Assembly: GCF_008119665.1 (NCBI RefSeq)
Contig: NZ_CP043046.1
Location: 2,976,001-3,040,000 of the forward strand
Direction: 5' to 3'
DNA: 64,000 bases
From: Pigmentiphaga aceris
Lineage (GTDB): Bacteria > Pseudomonadota > Gammaproteobacteria > Burkholderiales > Burkholderiaceae_B
Shown here: piece after piece, positions 36,317-45,022 of the stretch
How the letters are laid out: every line of letters begins with the position of its first letter
How positions within the stretch are numbered: the stretch's first letter is position 1
Program-made: the position numbers and the translations under genes
Notes under the pieces: generated by a model
What the model saw: the letters and a program-made list of their open reading frames with translations, nothing else
The model's database searches: none
What the model was told of the DNA's origin: nothing

Positions 36317-38785
36317 GTGCATATCCATCGCCATTTATTGAACTCATTGTCTCGCCGCGCTGTGGTGCTGGCGTGCCTTATGCTGTGGGCATTCATCAGC
36401 CTGCCTGTCGGCACTGCCTTCGCGCAGACCAATGCCGCCGCCACACCGCCGTCCATGGATTCGGTGCTGGACGATGCCCGCAAACAGATCGATTCGGTAC
36501 AAAAGGGCATCAAGGGCGAGGTCAGTGACGCCGAGCTGACCCGCCTGCGCGGCATTGCCCAGGACGTGCAGGCCACCGCAGAAGATGCGGCCACCAAGCT
36601 TGAACCCCAGGTCACCAGCGTGACGGCGCGTTTGACGGAACTTGGCAAACCCGCTGAGGGTGCGCCCGAAGCCGCAGACGTTGCCGAGCAACGCAAGCAG
36701 CTGGAAAAGAACCGGGTAGCCCTGGACGCCCAGGTAAAGCTGGCCAGGCTGCTGAGCGTGGAAGCTGAACAGGCGGCCACGCAGATCTCGGCCATGCGCC
36801 GGGCCGGCTTCCAGGCCCGCCTGGGTGAACGCACGAATTCACTCGTGTCGCGCCGTTTCTGGTCTGATCTGAGCAAAGACCTTCCGTTCGACTCGATGCG
36901 CCTGCGGGCCATCAGCGCCGAGATTCAGGCGGGTGTGCGCGGCACCAGCGGTGCAACCTGGGCCGGGCTGATCGCGGCGATGGCTGCGCTGATGCTGCTG
37001 CGCAAATGGGCCGGCAGCCGCATGTTGAAACTGAGTGCGACCAGGGTGCCTGCGGGCCGCCTGCGCCGCTCTTTGCATGCCTTGGTGCTGGTGGTGCTGT
37101 CCAGCATTACGCCAGTAATTGTCGCGCTGCTAATCTATGCGGGCCTGCGCGCCAATCCCGCGCTCAGCGACCCGACTGCTGCCTTCCTGTTCGGCCTTTG
37201 CGGCGCACTGGGCTTCGGCGGTTATGTGGCTGGCCTGGGTTCTTCGTTGCTGTCGCCGGATCGCAGCTCTTGGCGTCTGCCGACGATCTCTGACGACTTG
37301 GCAGCCCGGCTGCGCTGGTTCCCGCTGAACATGGCGATCATCATGGTCCTGATCTGGACCGTGGAGCGCATTTCCGTACTGGCCAACCTGAGCCTGTCCA
37401 CCACGGTGGCCATCAATTGCGTGCTCGGCCTGGCCGAAGTGCTGATCCTGATGTATGCGTTGGCGCGCAGCAATATTCTGAAGCGCCACGTGTCGGTCGA
37501 CCCGGAAAATCCCGCACCGCCGCCGCCCTTCTGGTTGTCGGCGCTGGCCGTGATTGCGTGGGGCGTGCTGATCGTCAGCCTTGTCTGCCTGCTGGCAGGT
37601 TACGTGGCACTGGGCGGTTTCCTGGTCAAGCAAGCGGGTTGGACGCTGGTGGTGTTGGCATCGACCTACCTGTTCGGCGTGGTCATCGACGACGCGTTCA
37701 TGACCCTGCGCAGCGCCACGCGCGAAGCCGAAGACGGCCAGGCACCTGCGCTGGCGTCGCCCAAGGCGCGCGACCAGGCAGCCGTGGTGCTGTCCGGCCT
37801 GGGCCGCATGCTGCTGGTCATGCTGGCCTTGATGCTGCTGCTGGCCCCCTTCGGCGAAGGCCCAGGCGACCTGCTGCAACGTGTTGATTTCCTGCACAAC
37901 GGCATTGCGCTGGGTGCGATCAGCATTCGTCCCGCCTCGGTACTTCAAGCGCTGCTGATGCTGGCCGTGGGCGTAATGGCCATCAAGCTGCTCAAGCGCT
38001 GGCTGACTGAACGTTACCTGCCCACCACCAGCCTTGACGCTGGCATGCGCGTGTCGGCCACCACGCTGTTCGGATATGCCGGACTGGTCGCGGTCGTGTC
38101 GTTTGCGCTGTCGGCAGTGGGTATCGGCCTGGAACGCGTGGCATGGGTGGCCAGCGCCTTGTCCGTGGGTATCGGTTTCGGCCTGCAAGCTGTTGTGCAG
38201 AACTTCGTTTCGGGCCTGATCCTGCTGGCCGAGCGCCCCGTGAAGGTGGGTGATTGGGTGGCGCTGGGCGGCGTGGAAGGCGACATTCGCCGCATCAACG
38301 TGCGCGCGACTGAGATTCAGATGGGCGACCGGTCGACCGTGATCGTGCCGAACTCGGAATTCATCACCAAGACAGTGCGTAACGTGACGCACACGAACCC
38401 GATTGGCTTGGTCAGCTTCAAGCTACCGATGCCGCTGGAAACCGATCCCGAAGTGGTGCGCGATCTGATCAAGGGCGCGTTCATCGAGCATCCCGACGTG
38501 CTGGAAACGCCCGCCCCGAACGTGCAGCTGGACAGCATCGACGGACGCAGCATCATCTTCAACGCCAGCGGATTCGTGGCCTCGCCGCGCGTGGCTTATG
38601 GCATCAAGAGCCAGATTCTGTTTGAGGTCTTGAAGCGCCTGCGCGACGCTGGCATGACGCTTAGCGCGCCGCAAACCATGATCCTGACTGACAGCCAGGA
38701 ACGTCTGGCAGCGGCTTCACTGGGTGTACCTGCTGCGGTGCCCACCCCGATGGCAGCAGCTCCCGCACCAAGTTCGCCAACGTAA
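36317..38785 (+). CDS. Large MscS-family mechanosensitive channel (DUF3772)
   Basis: About 822 residues. A signal peptide (VVLACLMLWAFISLPVGTAFAQ) is followed by a periplasmic, helical DUF3772-like region (to about 190), then ten or so membrane helices and a C-terminal MscS domain: VASALSVGIGFGLQAVVQNFVSGLILLAERPVKVGDWV is the pore helix and beta-domain start, and VIVPNSEFITKTVRN the conserved beta strand. It should open under membrane tension to release osmolytes. The start is uncertain: GTG at 36317 is used because the signal peptide follows directly; GTG at 36263 is also in frame. Confidence 0.88.
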   Translation: MHIHRHLLNSLSRRAVVLACLMLWAFISLPVGTAFAQTNAAATPPSMDSVLDDARKQIDSVQKGIKGEVSDAELTRLRGIAQDVQATAEDAATKLEPQVTSVTARLTELGKPAEGAPEAADVAEQRKQLEKNRVALDAQVKLARLLSVEAEQAATQISAMRRAGFQARLGERTNSLVSRRFWSDLSKDLPFDSMRLRAISAEIQAGVRGTSGATWAGLIAAMAALMLLRKWAGSRMLKLSATRVPAGRLRRSLHALVLVVLSSITPVIVALLIYAGLRANPALSDPTAAFLFGLCGALGFGGYVAGLGSSLLSPDRSSWRLPTISDDLAARLRWFPLNMAIIMVLIWTVERISVLANLSLSTTVAINCVLGLAEVLILMYALARSNILKRHVSVDPENPAPPPPFWLSALAVIAWGVLIVSLVCLLAGYVALGGFLVKQAGWTLVVLASTYLFGVVIDDAFMTLRSATREAEDGQAPALASPKARDQAAVVLSGLGRMLLVMLALMLLLAPFGEGPGDLLQRVDFLHNGIALGAISIRPASVLQALLMLAVGVMAIKLLKRWLTERYLPTTSLDAGMRVSATTLFGYAGLVAVVSFALSAVGIGLERVAWVASALSVGIGFGLQAVVQNFVSGLILLAERPVKVGDWVALGGVEGDIRRINVRATEIQMGDRSTVIVPNSEFITKTVRNVTHTNPIGLVSFKLPMPLETDPEVVRDLIKGAFIEHPDVLETPAPNVQLDSIDGRSIIFNASGFVASPRVAYGIKSQILFEVLKRLRDAGMTLSAPQTMILTDSQERLAAASLGVPAAVPTPMAAAPAPSSPT

Positions 38786-38927
38786 TGACGCGTCAATCCT
38801 CGGGCGAACTCGCCCGAGGTGCAAGGCGGGGCTTGCGGCTACGCTGCTGAGCCAGACAACTGTCAGGTGTCTGGTGACAAGACCTTCGCCTGGCTGTTAA
38901 GCCAAACCACCAAGCTACCCTCTCAAG

Positions 38928-39497
38928 CTACCCATCCAGCCGCGCCAACATGCGCGCGGCTATCTTTGCGCTGCTTGGGTTGCCCGTTGTGTGTGCTCGC
39001 ACGATGGCACCTTCTACGATCAGCAAGGCTTCCTCTGCTGCTTCGTCAGGCGTGACTGCACCCGCGCGCTGGGCCAGCACCGCCAAATACGCCTGCAAGT
39101 CTTCCTTGTGCCGCTGAACCACGCCAACGCTGCCTGTGGCCAGGCCGCCATCGCCCATTGCATTGATGAACGCGCAGCCGCGGAAGCTGGGTTCGGCAAA
39201 CCACTCGCCTAGGGCAACGGCAGCCAGCGCCATGCTGGGCGCGCGCTCCGCGCACAGCGCATCCACACGACTGGCGAACCAGCCCATCCAGTACTCGTGA
39301 CGCGCCTCCAAAAACGCCTGAACCAAGTCGTCTTTCGCGGGAAAGTGGCGATAGAACGACGCTTTGGCGACTCCGGCTTCGGCAATGATGCGGTCAATGC
39401 CGACCCGCAGACCCTCGGCATAGAACAAGGCGAGGGCGGTTTGCAGAATCCGGTCGCGGGGGGATAGGCCGATAGAGGTAGAGGTTGTTGTGATCAT
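38928..39497 (-). CDS. TetR/AcrR family regulator
   Basis: A 189-residue protein. The DNA-binding domain is residues about 12-58 (PRDRILQTALALFYAEGLRVGIDRI, AGVAKASFYRHFPAKDDLV), and the C-terminal ligand domain is of the TetR_C_16/NemR-like kind. The gene is divergent from a DUF1348 gene. Two copies of an AGACAGAYCTGTCTG dyad lie between them, the pattern expected for binding sites of this regulator, so it likely represses both genes. Confidence 0.9.
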   Translation of the reverse strand: MITTTSTSIGLSPRDRILQTALALFYAEGLRVGIDRIIAEAGVAKASFYRHFPAKDDLVQAFLEARHEYWMGWFASRVDALCAERAPSMALAAVALGEWFAEPSFRGCAFINAMGDGGLATGSVGVVQRHKEDLQAYLAVLAQRAGAVTPDEAAEEALLIVEGAIVRAHTTGNPSSAKIAARMLARLDG

Positions 39498-39511
39498 GAT
39501 TAAAGTTTGAC

Positions 39512-39526
39512 AGACAGATCTGTCTG
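39512..39526. promoter_or_regulatory. TetR operator copy 1
   Basis: AGACAGATCTGTCTG, part of a perfect 16-bp palindrome CAGACAGATCTGTCTG at 39511-39526, 14 bp upstream of the TetR start codon. It shares 14 of 15 bases with copy 2. Confidence 0.8.
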
Positions 39527-39548
39527 GTGCAAGATTCAGCTATCAAGA

Positions 39549-39563
39549 AGACAGACCTGTCTG
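39549..39563. promoter_or_regulatory. TetR operator copy 2
   Basis: AGACAGACCTGTCTG, with inverted half-sites ACAGAC and GTCTGT. It lies 37 bp from copy 1 and toward the DUF1348 gene. Sequences of this kind are common TetR-family targets. Confidence 0.8.
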
Positions 39564-39708
39564 TTTGTTGATCAGGCATTTCTTCTTGCATGTGCGTGCT
39601 ATCCGTCCGATGAATTTTCTGGTCTTTCCCAGCTGTCATTGATGCGTGATTGCAGCCCATCTTCGCAACCCATTTGGTCGTCCTGTTCCATCACCCTGGA
39701 GTCATACC

Positions 39709-40179
39709 GTGAACGCTTCCCGCTTGCCCGTCCCGCCGTTTACCCGCGAAACCGCCATCGAAAAAGTACGCCTGGCCGAAGACGGCTGGAACTCACGCGA
39801 CCCTGACCGCGTCGTGTTGGCCTATACCGAAGACACGCGCTGGCGCAATCGTGCCGACTTTCCGGTCGGGCGTGACGCGGCCCGCCAGCTGTTGCAGCGC
39901 AAGTGGACGCGCGAATTGGAATACCGGCTGATCAAGGAGCTGTGGGCATTCGACGGCGCACGCATCGGCGTACGCTTCGCCTACGAGTGGCGCGATGACT
40001 CAGGCAACTGGTTCCGCAGCCACGGCAATGAAAATTGGGAATTCGATGAAAATGGCTTGATGCACACGCGCTTCGCCAGCATCAACGACCAGCCGATCGC
40101 CGAGTCGGATCGCAAGTTCCATTGGCCCCAAGGACGTCGCCCCGACGATCACCCAGGTTTAAGCGATCTGGGTCTGTAA
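39709..40179 (+). CDS. DUF1348/NTF2-like protein
   Basis: A 156-residue protein of the DUF1348 group with an NTF2-like cone fold. Recognisable segments are [63 protein letters not shown] and the C-terminal [19 protein letters not shown]. The biochemical role is not known; its control by a TetR regulator suggests a response to a small molecule. The GTG at 39709 with GGAG eight bases upstream is chosen over longer frames. Confidence 0.87.
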   Translation: MNASRLPVPPFTRETAIEKVRLAEDGWNSRDPDRVVLAYTEDTRWRNRADFPVGRDAARQLLQRKWTRELEYRLIKELWAFDGARIGVRFAYEWRDDSGNWFRSHGNENWEFDENGLMHTRFASINDQPIAESDRKFHWPQGRRPDDHPGLSDLGL

Positions 40180-40260
40180 GACGGGTCCGGCCAGGCAGGG
40201 ACCGGGCCATCAACCCGGTCCACTATTTAGTCCACCAGTCAGTCCCATCCGCCGACACAC

Positions 40261-40863
40261 TCAGTCGGCTGCGTCGTCACCTGCTAGAAACGACGGCAGA
40301 TACGTCACCATCGCTGCGACTTCCCGCAGCGTGGAATACACATCCCGCCATTCCAACAACTTGGCATGTGCCGTGCGAATCGGTGCAATGCCCTGCGCAC
40401 GCAAAGCCAGGCGGGTACGCGAAATGTGGAAGTACTGCGTGACCACCGTCGCGCTGGTCAGCCCCTTGGCGCGCATGATGGCCGCGCTATTGCGGGCAGT
40501 CGCGCCGGTGTTGTAACCGATGCTGTCGATCAGAATTCGATCAACCGGCACGGACTTCGACACCAAGTAGTCGCGCATCACCTCACCTTCGTCAAAGCCC
40601 TCAATGCCCGGACCGCCGCTGACAATGATCAGCGGCACGATGCCGTCCCGATATAGCTGAACGGCCCGATCCAGCCTGGCCGCAAGGCGAATCGACGGCT
40701 GGCCGTTGAGTTCGACCTTGGAGCCCAGCACGATGGCTACGTCACTTTTCGACAGATCGTCGGACAAGCCGTCGTAGAGCAGGGCGGCAATGGCAAGAAT
40801 CAAGGCAGCGAACAGCGACAGGGCAGTGATGCGTACAAACCTGGGAACAGAGGGAAGATGCAT
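40261..40863 (-). CDS. DUF218 (SanA/YdcF-like) membrane-anchored protein
   Basis: A 200-residue protein. One N-terminal membrane helix (ALSLFAALILAIAALLYDG) is followed by the DUF218 domain: DVAIVLGSKVELNGQPSIRLAARLDRAVQLY, LIIVSGGPG, EGEVMRDYLVSKSVPVDRI and NTGATARNSA. Related proteins (SanA, ElyC, YdcF) act in envelope integrity. The ATG at 40863 is used, but a GTG at 40911 is in frame and neither has a good ribosome binding site. Confidence 0.87.
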   Translation of the reverse strand: MHLPSVPRFVRITALSLFAALILAIAALLYDGLSDDLSKSDVAIVLGSKVELNGQPSIRLAARLDRAVQLYRDGIVPLIIVSGGPGIEGFDEGEVMRDYLVSKSVPVDRILIDSIGYNTGATARNSAAIMRAKGLTSATVVTQYFHISRTRLALRAQGIAPIRTAHAKLLEWRDVYSTLREVAAMVTYLPSFLAGDDAAD

Positions 40864-40965
40864 TTTGAATCGGTGTGAAATGGGCTTTCTTGCTATATCT
40901 GATGGCTTCACGCATTGAACACCATCATGCCAATGCGAGACCCTTTCACATCATAAGGAATCGAC

Positions 40966-41403
40966 ATGCCGGAAAAGAAAGCGAGCGTTCATTGGGAAGG
41001 TCAGGGCAAGAAGGGCGTAGGCCAGATCAGCACCGAAACCGATGCGCTGAAGGCTTATCCCTACGGATTTGGTAGCCGTTTCGAAGATGATCGCAAGGGT
41101 ACCAATCCTGAAGAATTGCTGGGCGCGGCACACGCTGCCTGCTTCACGATGGCGTTTTCGTTTGCGGCCGACAAGGCAGGCTTTGCGACTGAAGTGGTGG
41201 ATACCAAAGCGCGTGTGCGTCTGAAGGTCGATGGCGCAGGCCCGGAGATTGATCGCATCGAACTCGAATTGCAGGCCAAGGTTCCGGGTATCGACGAGGC
41301 CAAGTTCCAGGAACTGGCCCAGGGTGCCAAGCGGGATTGCCCGCTGTCAAAGGCACTGAAGGGTGTGCCGGAGATCAACTTGGTGGCAACCTTGATCCAG
41401 TAA
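40966..41403 (+). CDS. osmC: OsmC family peroxiredoxin
   Basis: A 145-residue OsmC/Ohr-type thiol peroxidase that reduces organic hydroperoxides. The two reactive cysteines are in AAHAACFTMAFSF and AKRDCPLSKALKG, and GTNPEELLGAAH is the family signature. The N-terminus KASVHWEGQGKKGVGQIST is typical of OsmC proper rather than Ohr. The ATG at 40966 has AAGGA upstream. Confidence 0.92.
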   Translation: MPEKKASVHWEGQGKKGVGQISTETDALKAYPYGFGSRFEDDRKGTNPEELLGAAHAACFTMAFSFAADKAGFATEVVDTKARVRLKVDGAGPEIDRIELELQAKVPGIDEAKFQELAQGAKRDCPLSKALKGVPEINLVATLIQ

Positions 41404-41410
41404 ACCTTGC

Positions 41411-41572
41411 TCAGCTGACTGAAAAAGGAGCCATTGAACTCATCCCACCACGTTGAACGGTGACGTTGACTTGGCTATCCAAGGGCTGGGTCCGGTATTG
41501 CGCCGGGCTCAGCCCTTTCAGTTTTGGCTTGCTCAGATCCTGGTTGTAGCGGTGCTGAGACCTGTATCTGCA
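41411..41572 (-). pseudogene. IS3-family transposase C-terminal remnant
   Basis: The minus-strand frame reads RYNQDLSKPKLKGLSPAQYR followed by TQP, closely matching the C-terminus of IS3-family OrfB integrases of the IS150 type (YN..R.K.KLKGLSPVQYRTQ). Nothing of the catalytic domain remains. It lies between osmC and a frameshifted hydrolase, marking a past insertion and deletion in this locus. Confidence 0.7.
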
Positions 41573-41698
41573 TGAGGCTAAGCCATTTATTTGTTCCAAG
41601 TTCATGAAAAGTGCTCATGCCAGCATTCGAATTTGGGCTGTTCACCGAGTAAATCTCCCCTGTCAACATGCGACCTGATCCCAGCACAGGAGCCACGC

Positions 41699-42774
41699 AT
41701 GTCCGACGTAAACAACCATTCCGATCAATCGCTGTCTTCACCCGATCGCCGGAAAGTCCTGGTGAGCGCTGCCGCTATTGCCACCGTTGCGCTGGCAGGA
41801 CACGGTGTCGCATACGCAGCCGGTCCCGACATGTCGCGCGGCGCGGATAACTTCTACCAGAGCAAAGATGTCGACAGCCAGGAGGTGCGCTACAAGAACG
41901 CGCTGGGTCTCGAGGTGGTTGGTACGCTGTTCACCCCCAAGCGTCTGGACCAAAGCAAGAAACATCCGGCGCTGGTCGTCGGCCACCCTTATGGCGCGGT
42001 TCGGCAGCGGCGGCGAATTTGTACGCCACCAAGATGGCCGAGCAGGGTTTTGTCACCCTGACGTTTGATCAGTCATTCTGGGGACAAAGCGCGGGCAGCC
42101 CGCGTGGCGCAGTAGTGCCTGACGTCTATGTAGAGAACTTCAGCGCGGCTGTAGATTTCCTGGGAACCCGTGCATTCGTGGCCCGGGACAACATTGGCGT
42201 GATCGGCGTTTGCGCCAGCGGTGGATTCTCGCTGGCTGCCGCGAAGATCGATCCTCGCATCAAGGCTGTGGCTACGGTCAGCATGTACGACATGGGCGAG
42301 TATTACCGGACCGGCATCAAAGGCGAGCGTGCGCGAGAAACCCGCGACAAGGACCTGCAATTGGCGGCAGCGAAGCGGTGGAAGGAGTTCGAGGCTGGTA
42401 AGCCCATCCACGGGCCGGGCCAGAACGATCCGGTGTTCCTGGAAGCGGCGGAGTCCAACGATTTCTACCAGACCGCACGCGGCAAGGTGGCGTCCAACGA
42501 TCGCCGGACCACGCCTTCGACCTACGCGAAATTCATGAACTACTACCCGTTCAACGGTATCGACGCCATCTCGCCCAGGCCGATTCTGTTTGTCGTGGGT
42601 GAGATCGCGCCGTCGCGTGGCTACACCGAGACCGCGTTCAAGCTGGCCGCCGAGCCGAAAGAGCTCGTTGTCATCAACGGTGCCAATCGTATCGACCTGT
42701 ACGACCGTACCGAGATCATTCCCTGGGCCAAGCTGACGTCGTTCTTCAACCAGCATCTGGGCAAGGCGGCGTAA
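41699..42774 (+). pseudogene. Frameshifted alpha/beta hydrolase
   Basis: The start (ATG at 41699 with AGGAG upstream) encodes a possible Tat-type leader (DRRKVLVSAAAIATVALAG) and reads in one frame to GHPYGAV near 42000. The rest of the protein continues in the next frame from ANLYATKMAEQGFVTLTFD to GKAA at 42774. The intact relative at 43735-44814 has GAVKEQSSGLYAQTMAERGF at this point; the gap is best explained by loss of about ten bases encoding the KEQ region. The nucleophile motif VIGVCASGGFS (Cys, dienelactone-hydrolase-like) is intact in the second part. Confidence 0.85.
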
Positions 42775-42781
42775 AAACCGA

Positions 42782-42890
42782 TCGTTGCCGGCGTGGACGT
42801 ACTCGGCGGCGGCACCATCGTGGCGAGCTTGTTGATCGTGTTCTGCCCGAACACGATCGTTGTGCGATTGTAGAAATCGAAGTTTTGCAT
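42782..42890 (-). pseudogene. 5' fragment of an iron-containing alcohol dehydrogenase
   Basis: The minus strand begins MQNFDFYNRTTIVFGQNTI and continues NKLATMVPP, which is the N-terminus of YqhD/BDH-type iron alcohol dehydrogenases. A good AGGAGA site precedes the ATG at 42890. Homology stops after about 28 residues, where sequence next to the frameshifted hydrolase begins. It would have been the third gene of the minus-strand operon below. Confidence 0.65.
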
Positions 42891-42983
42891 GGGTATTTCT
42901 CCTGGCCAGAATATTCCGCGCTCCAGCCGCCGCAGGAATCTATATCGGCTGCGTAAAGGAGCGAGTGCGAGACCGCCCGAACC

Positions 42984-43652
42984 TCAAGCCAGCCTGGCAC
43001 GCAACGCTTCTTGATAGCGTCCAAGAGACTCGCTATCGCCACTGGCACCAAAGAACACAAGTGGCTTTGCGAACTTCATGCCGGTGTAATTCGCGCTGGC
43101 TCGCAAAGGCGTGAGCACTTCTTCGATGGTGAAGCCAAGGCTGCCTTCGCGGGAGTAGTCTCGTTCGCTGCCACCAGTCGTGGTGACGACGAGCAGTTCC
43201 TTGCCACGTAGTTCAGGCGGGGCACCTGCTCCCCATACGTCATTCAGATACGCCTTCAGCAGGGGCGTCAGATTGAACCAGTGAGTGGGATAGATCAGAA
43301 CGAGGCGTTCCATCTGCTCGTAACGCTTTCGCTCGGCCGCACGGTCGAAGCTGCTCAGCTTGTTCCCGAAGACCGACTCCATGTTGCGGAACGACGCGTT
43401 GGGTGCTTTTTGTGCGACTTCCCATAACGCTTTGTTCACGACCGATCGCTCCGGGTACGGATGGGACGCCAGAATCAGCGTTCGAGCGCCATCCGTGTTC
43501 GGTGCTGCATCGGCATTCGAGCTTTGCAGCAGCGGGGCAATGACGGCACCTGCGGCTACGGTGGTTCCTGCCTTCAGTATCTTCCGACGAGTGCGCTGCG
43601 TTGCGTCATGCGCTGCTGAGCCGTCAGAAAGGTTCTTGTCTTCGTCATTCAT
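42984..43652 (-). CDS. Tat-exported flavodoxin-fold NAD(P)H oxidoreductase
   Basis: A 222-residue protein. A twin-arginine leader (QRTRRKILKAGTTVAAGAVIAP) precedes a flavodoxin-like quinone-reductase domain: TLILASHPYPERSVVNKAL, LVLIYPTHWFNLTPLLKAYLNDVWG and ELLVVTTTGGSERDYS are typical of the KefF/MdaB-type NAD(P)H dehydrogenases. Export of such a flavoenzyme is uncommon. The ATG at 43652 (third of a run of ATGs) is best spaced from GGAG. It follows the hydrolase gene by 82 bp on the same strand. Confidence 0.83.
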   Translation of the reverse strand: MNDEDKNLSDGSAAHDATQRTRRKILKAGTTVAAGAVIAPLLQSSNADAAPNTDGARTLILASHPYPERSVVNKALWEVAQKAPNASFRNMESVFGNKLSSFDRAAERKRYEQMERLVLIYPTHWFNLTPLLKAYLNDVWGAGAPPELRGKELLVVTTTGGSERDYSREGSLGFTIEEVLTPLRASANYTGMKFAKPLVFFGASGDSESLGRYQEALRARLA

Positions 43653-43734
43653 CATCATGCTCCACATGAAATGCGTGCCCCGCACCGCGTTGTGCACGCG
43701 TGCGGGGTGAGGTGGCGACACCCCGTGGGGACGA

Positions 43735-44814
43735 TCAGCGTGGCAGGTTCTTCGTGAAGAAAGCGGTCATCGCATCGAAAGGAATCTTGTCCAGACGGTC
43801 GTAAAGATCGACGTGGGTCGCGTCTTTGACGATCAGGAGCTCCTTGGGTTGCGCGGCAGCCGCATAGGCGGTCTCGGAGAAGTAGCGCGAGTGAGCCTTC
43901 TCACCGTGGATGAACAGAATCGGGCGCGGCGAGATCTCTGCGATATAGGTCAGGATCGGCATGTTCATGAAAGCCTGCGGCGTCGTCACCGACCAGGAAT
44001 TGCCCGAATTAACCGCACGCGGGTGATATCCGCGCGGAGTCGTGTAGTAGTCGGCATACTCGACCAGGAACTGCGCCTCGCCGCCTTTCAGCTTGTTATA
44101 GGCCGGTTGATAGGCAGGCTTGCCGTTTGCAGCGTCTTCCCAGCGCTGGCGGCTCATCTGCTCCAGTGCTTGCGCACGCTGCTCGGGGGTCACGCTGTCG
44201 TTGTAGCCCTTGGACATGACGCGGCCCATGTCATACATGGTGCTGGACGCGACGGCCTTGACACGCTTGTCCGCAGCCACAGCGTTCAATGCCATGCCGC
44301 CCATGCCGCAGATGCCGATCACGCCAATACGTTCGCGATCAACGTAGGACTGCAGGCCGATGAAATCCACCGCCGCCATGAAATCCTCAGTGTTGATGTC
44401 AGGGGACGCGATGTTGCGCGGCTCGCCACCACTTTCGCCGGTATAGGACGCATCAAACGCCAGCGTGACGAAGCCACGTTCAGCCATCGTCTGCGCGTAC
44501 AGGCCCGATGACTGTTCCTTCACTGCACCGAACGGGCCGCCAACCACAATGGCTGCCAAGCGTTGATTGCCGCGATTCTTTGGCAGATACACGTCGGCAG
44601 CGAGCGTGATGCCGTAACGATTCTTGAAGGTGACCTTCTGGTGATCGACCTTGTCACTCTTGGGAAACGTCTTGTCCCAGGATTGGACTGACTGTGCAGA
44701 TCCTGCCGCAGCATTTGTGCTTTGTGCTGCTGCGGACTCCGTCCCTACCATCGCGATGGAGGCGGCAAGGATTCCGACTTTGAGAAAGTTCAGACGAGAG
44801 AGGTTTGAAATCAT
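43735..44814 (-). CDS. Exported alpha/beta hydrolase
   Basis: A 359-residue protein with an N-terminal signal (FLKVGILAASIAMVGTESAAAQ). The hydrolase fold shows in AAIVVGGPFGAVKEQSSGLYAQ, MAERGFVTLAFDASYTGESGG, the nucleophile elbow GVIGICGMGGMA (Cys in place of Ser), the acid in RPILFIHGEKAHSRYFSE and the His in KDATHVDLYDR. It resembles dienelactone-hydrolase-like and polyketide-type hydrolases. It is the first gene of the minus-strand operon and is divergent from the AraC regulator at 45023. The frameshifted gene at 41699 is its paralogue. Confidence 0.85.
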   Translation of the reverse strand: MISNLSRLNFLKVGILAASIAMVGTESAAAQSTNAAAGSAQSVQSWDKTFPKSDKVDHQKVTFKNRYGITLAADVYLPKNRGNQRLAAIVVGGPFGAVKEQSSGLYAQTMAERGFVTLAFDASYTGESGGEPRNIASPDINTEDFMAAVDFIGLQSYVDRERIGVIGICGMGGMALNAVAADKRVKAVASSTMYDMGRVMSKGYNDSVTPEQRAQALEQMSRQRWEDAANGKPAYQPAYNKLKGGEAQFLVEYADYYTTPRGYHPRAVNSGNSWSVTTPQAFMNMPILTYIAEISPRPILFIHGEKAHSRYFSETAYAAAAQPKELLIVKDATHVDLYDRLDKIPFDAMTAFFTKNLPR

Positions 44815-44923
44815 GGCTTGATTCCTATCAGTACGAATTAAGTTGTGCCCGGCTTAACAGCCGCTTGCGCTTCACATTGGGTTATGCATTGTGGAAGGGC
44901 TTACCCAAAGTTCAGTAGCGGAT

Positions 44924-44951
44924 TCCTATGGTTTATTTGCCTGATCCTATG
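44924..44951. promoter_or_regulatory. Putative AraC-type direct-repeat operator
   Basis: TCCTATG occurs at 44924-44930 and 44945-44951, 21 bp apart (two helical turns), between the divergent hydrolase and AraC genes. A third, inverted copy (CCATAGGA) lies at 45002-45009 near the AraC start. AraC-family activators typically bind such spaced direct repeats. Confidence 0.5.
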
Positions 44952-45022
44952 AACTGCATTGGAATAGGTAGGATTTCCATGCGGGCGCATCTACAGTTCG
45001 ATCCATAGGAGAGCAAGCCCAA

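Noticed and set aside
37130..38392. Minus-strand open frame of 420 codons opposite the MscS-type channel gene
   Set aside because: Q/H/R-rich antisense shadow without domains; the channel gene is clear on the plus strand.
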